This document shows positions 27,195 through 34,637 of a stretch of 64,000 nt of DNA, piece by piece; the stretch's first letter is position 1; each line of letters starts with the position of its first letter. The notes beneath the pieces are model-generated. The model had not been told where the DNA came from. It made no database searches and worked only from the letters and a program-made list of their open reading frames with translations. A program made the position numbers and the translations under genes. This DNA is from Photobacterium halotolerans DSM 18316 (GTDB lineage: Bacteria; Pseudomonadota; Gammaproteobacteria; Enterobacterales; Vibrionaceae): positions 62,001-126,000 of the forward strand of contig NZ_AULG01000015.1 in the NCBI RefSeq assembly GCF_000425165.1. The letters are read 5' to 3'.

Positions 27195-28313
27195 ATGTCT
27201 CAGGATCTTCTTGTTACACCTTTGCATGCCCTTCACATTGAGATGGGTGCCAAAATGGTTCCGTTTGCAGGCTACGACATGCCAGTGCAATACGCACTGG
27301 GTGTGCGTAAAGAGCACATTCATTGCCGTGAATCAGCCGGTTTGTTTGATGTTTCCCACATGGGTCAGCTGCGTTTACATGGCGAAAATGCGGCGAAAGC
27401 CCTGGAAGCACTGGTCCCTGTCGACATCATTGATCTGCCGGAAGGCAAGCAGCGTTATGCTTTCTTTACCAATGAAAACGGCGGCATTTTAGATGACCTG
27501 ATGGTGACCAACTTCGGTGACCACTTGTTTGTTGTGGTCAATGCGGCGTGTAAAGAGCAAGACATTGCGCACATCCAGGCGCACCTTCCTGCTGATGTGA
27601 CGCTGGAAATCATTGACGATCGTGCGCTGCTTGCCCTGCAAGGCCCGAAAGCCGCTGAGGTGCTGGCGCGTCTGAACCCAGCCGTCAGCGATATGCTGTT
27701 TATGGATGCCACTAAACTCGAACTGCTGGGCGCAGAATGCTATATCAGCCGTTCTGGATACACAGGTGAAGACGGTTACGAAATTTCCGTACCGTCAGAT
27801 AAAGCGGAAGAGCTGGCACGTACCTTACTGGCCTACGGCGAAGTCGAGTGGATTGGTCTGGGCGCACGGGATTCACTGCGCCTTGAGTGTGGCCTGTGCC
27901 TGTATGGTCATGACATTGATACCACGACCACGCCGGTAGAAGCCAGCCTGTTATGGGGTATCAGTAAGCCTCGCCGCGCTGACGGTGAACGTGCGGGTGG
28001 TTTCCCGGGCGCAGAACTGATTCTGAATCAGATTGAGACCAAAGATGTAGCCCGCAAACGTGTTGGTTTGATTGGTCAGTCGAAAGCGCCGGTTCGTGAA
28101 GGCAGCAAGCTGTTTGATGCGGACGATAATGAAATCGGCATTGTGACCAGCGGTACGTTTGGGCCGACGAAAGAAGCCCCGGTTGCCATGGCGTATGTAA
28201 AAACTGAGCTCGCCACGATTGGTACTGAGATTTTCGCTGAAGTTCGCGGAAAGAAACTGCCAATGACAGTGGAGAAAATGCCGTTTGTACCACAGCGTTA
28301 TTACCGTGGCTAA
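27195..28313 (+). CDS. gcvT: Aminomethyltransferase, glycine cleavage T protein
   Basis: 372 residues. It opens LLVTPLHALHIEMGAKMVPFAGYDMPVQY and contains GLFDVSHMGQLRLHG, GYTGEDGYEISVP and LGARDSLRLECGLCLYGHD, which are diagnostic T-protein blocks that bind folate and the H-protein arm. It transfers the methylene group to tetrahydrofolate and releases ammonia. GGAG lies nine bases before the ATG. Unlike in Escherichia coli it is transcribed separately from gcvHP, on the other side of the regulator. Confidence 0.97.
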   Translation: MSQDLLVTPLHALHIEMGAKMVPFAGYDMPVQYALGVRKEHIHCRESAGLFDVSHMGQLRLHGENAAKALEALVPVDIIDLPEGKQRYAFFTNENGGILDDLMVTNFGDHLFVVVNAACKEQDIAHIQAHLPADVTLEIIDDRALLALQGPKAAEVLARLNPAVSDMLFMDATKLELLGAECYISRSGYTGEDGYEISVPSDKAEELARTLLAYGEVEWIGLGARDSLRLECGLCLYGHDIDTTTTPVEASLLWGISKPRRADGERAGGFPGAELILNQIETKDVARKRVGLIGQSKAPVREGSKLFDADDNEIGIVTSGTFGPTKEAPVAMAYVKTELATIGTEIFAEVRGKKLPMTVEKMPFVPQRYYRG

Positions 28314-28351
28314 TGGCGGTAATCAGCAGTGAAGCCTGCCGATAAAAATGG

Positions 28352-28378
28352 AAAGGAGCGCAATGCGCTCCTTTTTTA
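28352..28378 (+). terminator. Terminator after gcvT
   Basis: AAAGGAGCGC and GCGCTCCTTT pair around AAT and are followed by TTTATT. Confidence 0.85.
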
Positions 28379-28425
28379 TTTCGTAAACATCAGCAGGGGG
28401 AACTGAGGACGTTTAGCGCTCAATC

Positions 28426-28587
28426 TCAGCAATCAATCATTTTGTAGGCCGAGGTAAACATCAGGCTGAAGCCTTCTTGTGAAATTTCCTGCGGGGTCAG
28501 TTCAGCAGCTTCCAACCGACGGTAACATTCATTCAAAGCAGCGATAACTCGCTCCTGCTCTTGCTTATTCAATATTTCAGCGTTCAT
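28426..28587 (-). CDS. Small conserved-looking protein of unknown function
   Basis: 53 residues from the ATG at 28587, preceded by a purine-rich GAGAG; a longer frame to 28638 has no better start. The sequence (MNAEILNKQEQERVIAALNECYRRLEAAELTPQEISQEGF) is helical, charged and without signal peptide. I do not recognise a family. It resembles small cytoplasmic helical proteins frequent in gammaproteobacteria. Confidence 0.45.
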   Translation of the reverse strand: MNAEILNKQEQERVIAALNECYRRLEAAELTPQEISQEGFSLMFTSAYKMIDC

Positions 28588-28793
28588 TCTTTTCTCTCTT
28601 TCTTTTTGTTGTTTTGAGTGATGACTCGTTCGCCGCATGTGGCTACTGAGTCATTGACAGAAAACGCTGTTGATGCACTTTGTTACTGGATGGGGCACAA
28701 AGTTCGTTACAGCTTTTCCGGTTAACTAGACCTTTCAACTGTGTCTATGTTTCCAGCTTAATCAAGCTGTGGCGGGATAATGTCAGGAAAAGG

Positions 28794-28824
28794 TAAAACC
28801 TAAAGCCGGCAGAGCGACTTTAGG
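28794..28824 (-). terminator. Terminator after the DUF3081-like gene
   Basis: On the minus strand CCTAAAG and CTTTAGG enclose 12 bases and are followed by TTTT. Confidence 0.7.
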
Positions 28825-28831
28825 TAAGACA

Positions 28832-29143
28832 TTAATAACGTGTATTTAAATCGTGCAACTTATTCAAAAAAGCCTGAATCTGGGTTTCATTGTTGTGATG
28901 AAAATCGGTCGTTGTCTGGTTAATGACTGTGTCTGGATCTTCATTCAGAGTATGGAAGTGGTAAGTGTTATGAAAGTTAACATCAACACTGACATTACCG
29001 TCTGACAGGCTGACGCTGTATCCGTCGTAGCTCTCTGTACAGGTAATATCATCGAGCTGTTTGCCGTTTTCGACGGGTGTTCCCAGTGTTTTTATTTTTT
29101 CATAGGCGGTTAGTAAGGCGCGAACATCAACGCTGTTTTTCAT
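28832..29143 (-). CDS. DUF3081-like small protein
   Basis: 103 residues. MKNSVDVRALLTAYEKIKTLGTPVENGKQLDDITCTESYDGYSVSLSDGNVSVDVNFHNTYHF follows the pattern of DUF3081 proteins of Vibrio and Shewanella, which are small cytoplasmic proteins of unknown role. The C-terminal third (HNNETQIQAFLNKLHDLNTRY) is helical. A purine-rich stretch (CCGGAGG) precedes the ATG. It has its own terminator and is monocistronic. Confidence 0.6.
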   Translation of the reverse strand: MKNSVDVRALLTAYEKIKTLGTPVENGKQLDDITCTESYDGYSVSLSDGNVSVDVNFHNTYHFHTLNEDPDTVINQTTTDFHHNNETQIQAFLNKLHDLNTRY

Positions 29144-29378
29144 GATGGCCTCCGGTTGGATCTACCCCTCATGCTTTAAATTTAGGTGCTGAGTCAACCC
29201 TTGCAAGCTTTATTGGCTTTTGATTAATCCAGATCAATTCAGGATGTAACAATTTCATTACATGGTGCTGTTAATCTGGATAAACACTGGCGGGACTATT
29301 TCTGAGCTGGGGTAGTGACCTTGGATAAGGTGCATGATAATTTGAGGAAAGTCGCAATAACAAAACGGAATTTCACAG

Positions 29379-30560
29379 ATGTTCAAGCAGCTTACTGAAG
29401 CACAACTCGATCCAATTTTATCCCTGACACAAATGTTCCGCGAGGATGCCCGTTCTGAGAAGATGGATTTGGGTATCGGTGTATACCGCAACAGCCAAGG
29501 TGAAACGCCAATCATGCAGGCGGTATTTCAGGCTGAGCAGCGTCTGTTGGAAACACAGAAAACCAAAGCCTATGTGGGGTTAGCAGGCGATGAAGTTTTC
29601 AATCAGGCAATGATGGATTTACTCATCAAAGATACCTCTGCTTATCAGCGTGCTGCTGCGGTACAGACCCCGGGCGCCAGTGGCGCACTGCGTATGCTGG
29701 CCGATCTGATGCATCTGGCTCAACCAGACACAACCGTGTGGATTTCAAACCCCAGTTATGTCAACCACAAGCCGGTAATGGAAGCGGCTGGCCTGAAAGT
29801 GAAGTTCTATCCGTACTTCGATACCGCAACCAAACAAGTTAACAGCGAAGCGATGCTGGCAGAGCTGGCGAAAGCCGGCCCTAAAGATGTGGTATTGCTG
29901 CATGGTTGCTGCCATAACCCGACCGGCGCGGACATTTCATTTGATGACTGGAAGGCAATCACTGAGCTGGCGAATAAAAATGGTTTCCTGCCCTTTGTTG
30001 ATATCGCTTATCAGGGATTTGGTGACGGGCTGGAGCAGGATGCGGCCGGTTTACGCCATCTGGCTGACAATGTGGAAGAAATGATTGTTGCCACTTCCTG
30101 CTCCAAGAATTTTGGTTTGTACCGCGAGCGTACGGGGGCGGCGATTATCATCAGTGATTCTCTGAAAGAAGCTCAGAAAGCCAAGGGCAGAATTCTGCAG
30201 CTGGCGCGTGCTTCTTATACTATGCCACCTGATCACGGTGCGGCTCTGGTGGCGACTGTCCTCAATGATGACTCTCTGACCGCCACCTGGAAAAGCGAGC
30301 TGACGGAAATGAATCAGCGTCTGCGGCGTCTGCGTGCGGGTTTGACTCAGGCGGTGCGGGATAATGGCTCCGATGCGTTTGATTTCATTGAAAAGCACAA
30401 AGGGATGTTTTCCGTCACAGGTTTAAGTCAGGATCAAATTATTCAGTTACGTAATGAATTCGGCATTTATGCGGTTGGCGACGGCCGGATTAACATTGCA
30501 GGTTTGCAGGAGCAGAAACTGGATTACCTGGCAAAAGCCTTGTTGAGTGTCAGTCGCTGA
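29379..30560 (+). CDS. Aspartate/aromatic-amino-acid aminotransferase, class I
   Basis: 393 residues, the length of AspC/TyrB. The PLP-binding lysine is in VATSCSKNFGLYRERTGA. Other family blocks are MDLGIGVYRNSQGETPIMQAV, LHGCCHNPTGAD and the substrate-carboxylate arginine in the C-terminal domain region. It exchanges amino groups between 2-oxoglutarate/glutamate and dicarboxylic or aromatic amino acids; the sequence alone does not separate AspC from TyrB specificity. The ribosome site (CGGAA) is weak. The gene is alone between an unrelated intergenic region and a terminator. Confidence 0.9.
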   Translation: MFKQLTEAQLDPILSLTQMFREDARSEKMDLGIGVYRNSQGETPIMQAVFQAEQRLLETQKTKAYVGLAGDEVFNQAMMDLLIKDTSAYQRAAAVQTPGASGALRMLADLMHLAQPDTTVWISNPSYVNHKPVMEAAGLKVKFYPYFDTATKQVNSEAMLAELAKAGPKDVVLLHGCCHNPTGADISFDDWKAITELANKNGFLPFVDIAYQGFGDGLEQDAAGLRHLADNVEEMIVATSCSKNFGLYRERTGAAIIISDSLKEAQKAKGRILQLARASYTMPPDHGAALVATVLNDDSLTATWKSELTEMNQRLRRLRAGLTQAVRDNGSDAFDFIEKHKGMFSVTGLSQDQIIQLRNEFGIYAVGDGRINIAGLQEQKLDYLAKALLSVSR

Positions 30561-30596
30561 TCGGTTCGTCAAAACTTAACTCAGGCAAACAGGCAG

Positions 30597-30622
30597 AAGG
30601 AGCACTCAGGTGCTCCTTTTTC
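30597..30622 (+). terminator. Terminator after the aminotransferase gene
   Basis: GGAGCAC and GTGCTCC pair around TCAG and are followed by TTTTTC. Confidence 0.85.
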
Positions 30623-30642
30623 TTGGCGTTTTAATCGCTTTT

Positions 30643-31641
30643 TTATTGATCCGGGAACACAAACTCAGCCTGCACTGGGTAATGATCAGACAGATCGCTG
30701 TAGTAGCCATTATGCCAGAACTCACCTTCAGGTAATGGCCATTTGCCTTTCAGGTAATGCCAGTACCATTGTTCATCGGCTTGCAGTTTCACCACTTTCA
30801 TTGCTGCTGGTACTGAGGGTTGCAGGTAGTCTTGATGCCAAAGGACATAATCCAGGGTATCGTTGTAGTTGAGTGAGTAACCGTCCCTGTACGCACCAGA
30901 TTTGGTGATCCAATTGTATTTGGCAGAGAAGCTGCCGGTGCTCGGATCGGGAAAAAACAGCTGGCTTTGTGTCGTTGTCAGCATGTCTGCAATCTGATCC
31001 TGGCGGCTCCACTCCACATTCAGATCGCCTGCAATAATAACGGGCTCTGAGGTCGGAATAGCTTGTGCTGAAATGAAACTCTGCATTTCAGCCAGCTGTG
31101 CCATGCGCACCGGGTGTTCTTTATCCGGGTTGTCAGTGCTGGATTGCAGGTGTGTACCAAGCAGATGAAAGCGCTGACCATTTTTGTCAATTTCGACGTA
31201 GGCAAAGCCTTTGTTGGCATAATAATCCCAGGTGCTGTTGTCGCTGGCGTGATAAACATGCGCTTTCTGGCTCACAATGGGGTAGCGAGACAATATTGAG
31301 ACACCGCCACGCACAACCACAACAGAGTTGGAACAATCTCCGGTTAATGCATCCCATCCCCGGCCGCTGCAATCTAAGCCCACAACCGGTGTTTGATATG
31401 GATACAGAGACGCCAGTTCATTAAGCATGACTTCGGAATCTGGATTGAAGGCTTCATTGATGATCAGCACATCGGGTAAGTTTTCCAGGGCAGAAATCGC
31501 AGCGGGTATCCGCTGGGCGCGATTGGCCTGATCCCAATCACCGAAAGAGAGTAACAGCGTGTTATACGCCATGACGTTTAACGTTTCTGCCTGAGTGAAG
31601 GATGACAACAATAACAAAGTTGTCCCTAACATTTTTTTCAT
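30643..31641 (-). CDS. Secreted sphingomyelinase C (beta-toxin family)
   Basis: 332 residues with a signal peptide (about 1-18). It belongs to the endonuclease/exonuclease/phosphatase fold and matches bacterial neutral sphingomyelinases (Bacillus cereus SMase, staphylococcal beta-toxin, Listeria SmcL). Metal and catalytic positions are seen at Asn27, Glu63 (IINEAF), His164 (GTHLQS), Asp206 and Asn208 (GDLNV) and Asp319-His320 (SDHYP). An aromatic stretch WYWHYLKGKWPLPEGEFW precedes the end and corresponds to the membrane-binding beta-hairpin. Two cysteines (91 and 103) could form a disulfide. It hydrolyses sphingomyelin to ceramide and phosphocholine and is haemolytic in known members. AAGGA precedes the ATG, with a Fur-like site upstream. 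Confidence 0.9.
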   Translation of the reverse strand: MKKMLGTTLLLLSSFTQAETLNVMAYNTLLLSFGDWDQANRAQRIPAAISALENLPDVLIINEAFNPDSEVMLNELASLYPYQTPVVGLDCSGRGWDALTGDCSNSVVVVRGGVSILSRYPIVSQKAHVYHASDNSTWDYYANKGFAYVEIDKNGQRFHLLGTHLQSSTDNPDKEHPVRMAQLAEMQSFISAQAIPTSEPVIIAGDLNVEWSRQDQIADMLTTTQSQLFFPDPSTGSFSAKYNWITKSGAYRDGYSLNYNDTLDYVLWHQDYLQPSVPAAMKVVKLQADEQWYWHYLKGKWPLPEGEFWHNGYYSDLSDHYPVQAEFVFPDQ

Positions 31642-31667
31642 CGCCAGTGTCCTTGTTGATTAATTAA

Positions 31668-31682
31668 AGAGAATCATTCTCC
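31668..31682. promoter_or_regulatory. Fur-box-like palindrome upstream of the sphingomyelinase gene
   Basis: AGAGAATCATTCTCC is a near-perfect inverted repeat in the 7-1-7 form of a Fur box, differing from TGATAATNATTATCA at four positions. It lies 27-41 bases before the start codon. Confidence 0.5.
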
Positions 31683-31870
31683 CGATGAAATGATAGGTGT
31701 GCTTATGTTAAGAGTTTGTTGCTTTAAGATGAAAGTTAACGCTAACCAACAGAAAAATAAGGATAATTGAGAAATAACTCGAAAAAGTGAAATTTAGCTA
31801 ACAGTAATTACAGGGATGAGATCTGGGTGGGAGCAGGTTTCAGGGGGAAACAGCAATGGCGCGATGGATC

Positions 31871-31899
31871 AGTCTGTACCGGCAAGCAAAGTACAGACT
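31871..31899. terminator. Hairpin downstream of the 31.9 kb gene
   Basis: AGTCTGTAC and GTACAGACT form a nine-base-pair stem; no T-run follows on either strand. Confidence 0.4.
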
Positions 31900-31906
31900 G
31901 GCGGGC

Positions 31907-32422
31907 TTAGCATAACCACAACGTTTCAGATTTCTCAGACGCTTGCTGAATAAGCCAGCTTGTCATAGCAGCGACAAGTTCATCATGATTTGGCAGCGGT
32001 AGCGCACAGATGTCGCTGATTAAGGTGTCTGTCGGACTGTCCGGGTCGGTAAACAGCATACCGCAGGCTGCAGGCTTCCCCTGATAGAACCCCACGAACA
32101 GTTGTGCTGGACAGTCGGTCTCCAGCATGATTTGCGTCAGAAACTCTATGACAGCGTCAGACTCTTCATTTTGCCATTGGCTGGCATGAACCAGAGAAAA
32201 CCGGATAGTGAGAGGGTGGCAATCGACAGGATAGACACTCAACAAATCTGAAGGCGAAGCGAAATCAGAAGCTTGAACTGAGTTGACTGTCAGTTCGTTC
32301 TGCGCGGTGTGATAGAGGGCAAGCCCCTGCTTGCTGAGCGCTGTGGGAAACTCAGCGTCCGTAATATGACTGGCCATCCAGGCATTTTTTTGTGCGAGCA
32401 ACTGTGTGATTTGAGAATGCAT
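31907..32422 (-). CDS. Uncharacterised protein with a possible acetyltransferase-like segment
   Basis: 171 residues from the ATG at 32422; a TTG at 32452 would add ten residues, and neither start has a strong ribosome site. The segment AQLFVGFYQGKPAACGMLFTD looks like the central beta-strands of a GNAT acetyltransferase, but the acetyl-CoA loop (Q/R-x-x-G-x-G/A) is not evident, so the resemblance is weak. There is no signal peptide or membrane segment. It lies between the sphingomyelinase and lipase genes on the same strand but well separated from both. Confidence 0.55.
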   Translation of the reverse strand: MHSQITQLLAQKNAWMASHITDAEFPTALSKQGLALYHTAQNELTVNSVQASDFASPSDLLSVYPVDCHPLTIRFSLVHASQWQNEESDAVIEFLTQIMLETDCPAQLFVGFYQGKPAACGMLFTDPDSPTDTLISDICALPLPNHDELVAAMTSWLIQQASEKSETLWLC

Positions 32423-32523
32423 ATCTTCGATTTCTGCTGGATTCAGCCTCAAAGATACATGAAACAGGCAAAAGAAGGTATGTTAAATTTTTACAATTTC
32501 GCTGTTTCAGCGTGAGTCAGGAA

Positions 32524-33378
32524 TCAGTGTTTATCAAAGTAATCCTTATTCCTGATGTATTTGTGCATATAGTGGTAAGTGATAGGGCGCAATATCCAGC
32601 TCACCAGTGACTTGTACAGTCTGACCGGTGTCGAGATGTTGTCGTAGATTTTTTCGTTGTGCAGCCAGAGCATTTTACCTACATGCCAGTGCATCAAAGG
32701 AATAGCCGGCAGAAAGGTGACTATGTCCAGATCGCAGCATATCCGGTAGGTGCAGTGATGGTAACTGTAGGCTTGCCTGAAGCTCCAGAAGCCGGCCGCC
32801 GGTTGCCCGAAAGTCACAACCCGTTTGATGGCGTCAGGAAACTCTTTGCCCAGCCTTTCCACTGTCAGCACCGCCATGGCACCACCGGAGGAATGGCCAG
32901 TGAAAGACACCCTTTTTCCGTTGCTGATCAAGGGTAACAGGGTTGAGCGAATTTGCTGGTAGAGCGATTCATCCTGAAAATGCTTTGCATCAGCAGCTTG
33001 CAGATAATCAATTTCTTGTGAAGCCGACATGGAGGGGAACGCCTCTGCGTACCGATTTGAGTCTATTTTACTTTTCTGTTCCAGAAGAAAGTGATAGCCC
33101 CAGTGGACATGATAAGGCTTATGTCTTCCTGGCAGCTTTTGCGGAAAACACGCAAAGTTGAGTAGCCAGTCCCACAGGTTTTGCGATCCTTTGAACACGA
33201 CTATGGCTTCATTCTGCTCTCCCCAGAGTACCCGGATAATGGTTCGCCCCCATCTGTCGGTAATATCTCGCCGGCCTGCCGGGTCAAAGCCATACTGGGT
33301 ATGGTCAAAGTCAGCCGGATAAGCCTGTCGGCATAAAATGGCGTAGCGTTCGTACTGATAGCGTTTAAGTTTCTTCAT
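32524..33378 (-). CDS. Class 3 lipase-like alpha/beta hydrolase
   Basis: 284 residues. The nucleophile elbow is VSFTGHSSGGAMAVLT (Ser near residue 167). VVTFGQPAAG and CDLDIVTFLP follow, the latter carrying the catalytic Asp region, and the segment IVVFKGSQNLWDWLLNF matches the oxyanion strand of the Lipase_3 family. A late histidine (MHWHVG) could complete the triad. No signal peptide is visible, so it may be cytoplasmic or membrane-associated. The substrate is unknown. It is a single gene with no strong ribosome site. Confidence 0.8.
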   Translation of the reverse strand: MKKLKRYQYERYAILCRQAYPADFDHTQYGFDPAGRRDITDRWGRTIIRVLWGEQNEAIVVFKGSQNLWDWLLNFACFPQKLPGRHKPYHVHWGYHFLLEQKSKIDSNRYAEAFPSMSASQEIDYLQAADAKHFQDESLYQQIRSTLLPLISNGKRVSFTGHSSGGAMAVLTVERLGKEFPDAIKRVVTFGQPAAGFWSFRQAYSYHHCTYRICCDLDIVTFLPAIPLMHWHVGKMLWLHNEKIYDNISTPVRLYKSLVSWILRPITYHYMHKYIRNKDYFDKH

Positions 33379-33687
33379 ACAGTCGGCAAATTGGTGCTTC
33401 TGTGTGTGATGTCTCCCCTGAGGCTAACGGGTTAACATCGCAAATTCATGACAATATGACAGTTACATTTTGGTGTAACGTTTCTCTCAAGTTTCTCTTA
33501 ACATTCACTAATTCAATGATCAAAGCATAGTGCTGCTTGTTTTTTGTTCTTTATGCTGTCATTTTGGGTGGGTAAACTATGCGCATCTGGCATTGTGCGC
33601 ACAGTGTGCCATGTTGTTTAGGGCATATCCCGAAAGGGAATCACAAGGACAATTGCTAAATTGAAGCCAACTTTAGGAGAATGACTG
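33379..33687. other. Divergent intergenic region, no gene
   Basis: About 309 bases between the lipase and the coiled-coil protein genes. I see no coding frame and no structured element beyond a short GC-rich patch (GTGCGCAC near 33595-33602). Confidence 0.4.
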
Positions 33688-34362
33688 ATGGAAAATGGTT
33701 TACAAAAGGCTTTGCAACAACAATGGTCTTCACCGGTGTTTGACCCTAGCCTGTACTTTTCTCACGTTGAAACCTGGATGCAGGTTCACCGTGCATGGGA
33801 AGCCATTGCGGCGAAGCAGTTTACCCGGGCAACACACGACGGCTATGACAATACCCTCAAGCAGATTGAACAGGCAGACAAGGTATTGAATGAGAAAGTG
33901 CAGCAAACCAAAGAGCAAGGACTGGTGTTTCCGTTTGATATGATGCAGTTAGCCAGTGAGAATATGCTGTCGGGTTGGCTGGCGATGACGGGTCAGGAAA
34001 GCGCCGCTGCAGACAATTCTCAGCAACTGGAAGAGTTGGAACAAGCGTTAGCGCTTATGACGTCTGAGTGTGAAAAAGCACAGAAAGCCAAGCAAACGGC
34101 ACAGCGCAATCAGCGTAAAGTGAAAACCGATCTTGATGCCAGCACGGCGAAAGTGGCATCGCTGAATGAAGAACTCCGGGCGGTAAAAGCGGAACTGGCT
34201 GAAGCCAACAAGCTGGCTAAAAAAGAGCAAACAGAATTGCTGGCCGGACAGAAAACGCTGCAAAATGAGAATGATGCGCTGAAAAAGCAACTGAAAGAAT
34301 TGCAATCCCAGCAGATGTCACAAACTAAAGCATCACAAACCAAATCATCAGACGTGTCCTGA
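33688..34362 (+). CDS. Helical coiled-coil protein of unknown function
   Basis: 224 residues. The first 110 residues are helical with aromatic residues (FDPSLYFSHVETWMQVHRAWEAIA), and the second half (about 115-210) is a long Lys/Gln/Glu-rich coiled coil (LEELEQALALMTSECEKAQKAKQTAQ...). There is no signal peptide. The N-terminal part is loosely reminiscent of phasin-like proteins that coat polyhydroxyalkanoate granules, but no granule genes are nearby, so I do not assign this. GGAG lies about ten bases before the ATG. A strong terminator follows. Confidence 0.7.
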   Translation: MENGLQKALQQQWSSPVFDPSLYFSHVETWMQVHRAWEAIAAKQFTRATHDGYDNTLKQIEQADKVLNEKVQQTKEQGLVFPFDMMQLASENMLSGWLAMTGQESAAADNSQQLEELEQALALMTSECEKAQKAKQTAQRNQRKVKTDLDASTAKVASLNEELRAVKAELAEANKLAKKEQTELLAGQKTLQNENDALKKQLKELQSQQMSQTKASQTKSSDVS

Positions 34363-34391
34363 AAAACGGGTCAACCGAATGCCGTGTACAT

Positions 34392-34415
34392 CAAGCGCCG
34401 AAAGGCGCTTTTTTG
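34392..34415 (+). terminator. Terminator after the coiled-coil gene
   Basis: AAGCGCC, GAAA tetraloop, GGCGCTT and TTTTG. Confidence 0.9.
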
Positions 34416-34424
34416 ATCTGGCAG

Positions 34425-34600
34425 GGAAAAGGCAACCGGATAAACACTCAGGCACCGAAGACTGGGGGAGGTCTTCTTTATCCGGTTGCCATAGAATGAA
34501 ACCAGCCAGCTAAGTGCTTCATTCTGTATAAGAATAACGGGCAGAAGCTGAATGCGGCGGTTTCATGTAACAGCAATGTAGACTAAAATAGGGAAACAAA
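34425..34600 (-). ncRNA. Candidate SgrS-like small RNA divergent from sgrR
   Basis: The region between the coiled-coil terminator and sgrR holds no gene but is strongly structured. On the minus strand an eight-base-pair hairpin (34493-34500 with 34518-34525) is followed by a 14-base-pair perfect stem (34477-34490 with 34431-34444) ending in TTTTCCC, as in an intrinsic terminator. Within that stem are a six-base-pair inner hairpin (34457-34462/34471-34476) and an unpaired GGTGCCTGAGTG. The CTGAGTGTT core resembles the ptsG-pairing CTGAGTATT of E. coli SgrS (recalled). SgrS is encoded divergently next to sgrR in enterics. The 5' end is not defined; TATACA near 34525-34530 is one possible -10. 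Confidence 0.5.
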
Positions 34601-34637
34601 AAATTGAAAATCCCAATTTAAAAGGTTCCCCTTTTCT

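Noticed and set aside
34431..34490. Transposon end or attachment site
   Set aside because: The long inverted repeat has no flanking duplication, and the T-run on one side fits an RNA terminator better.
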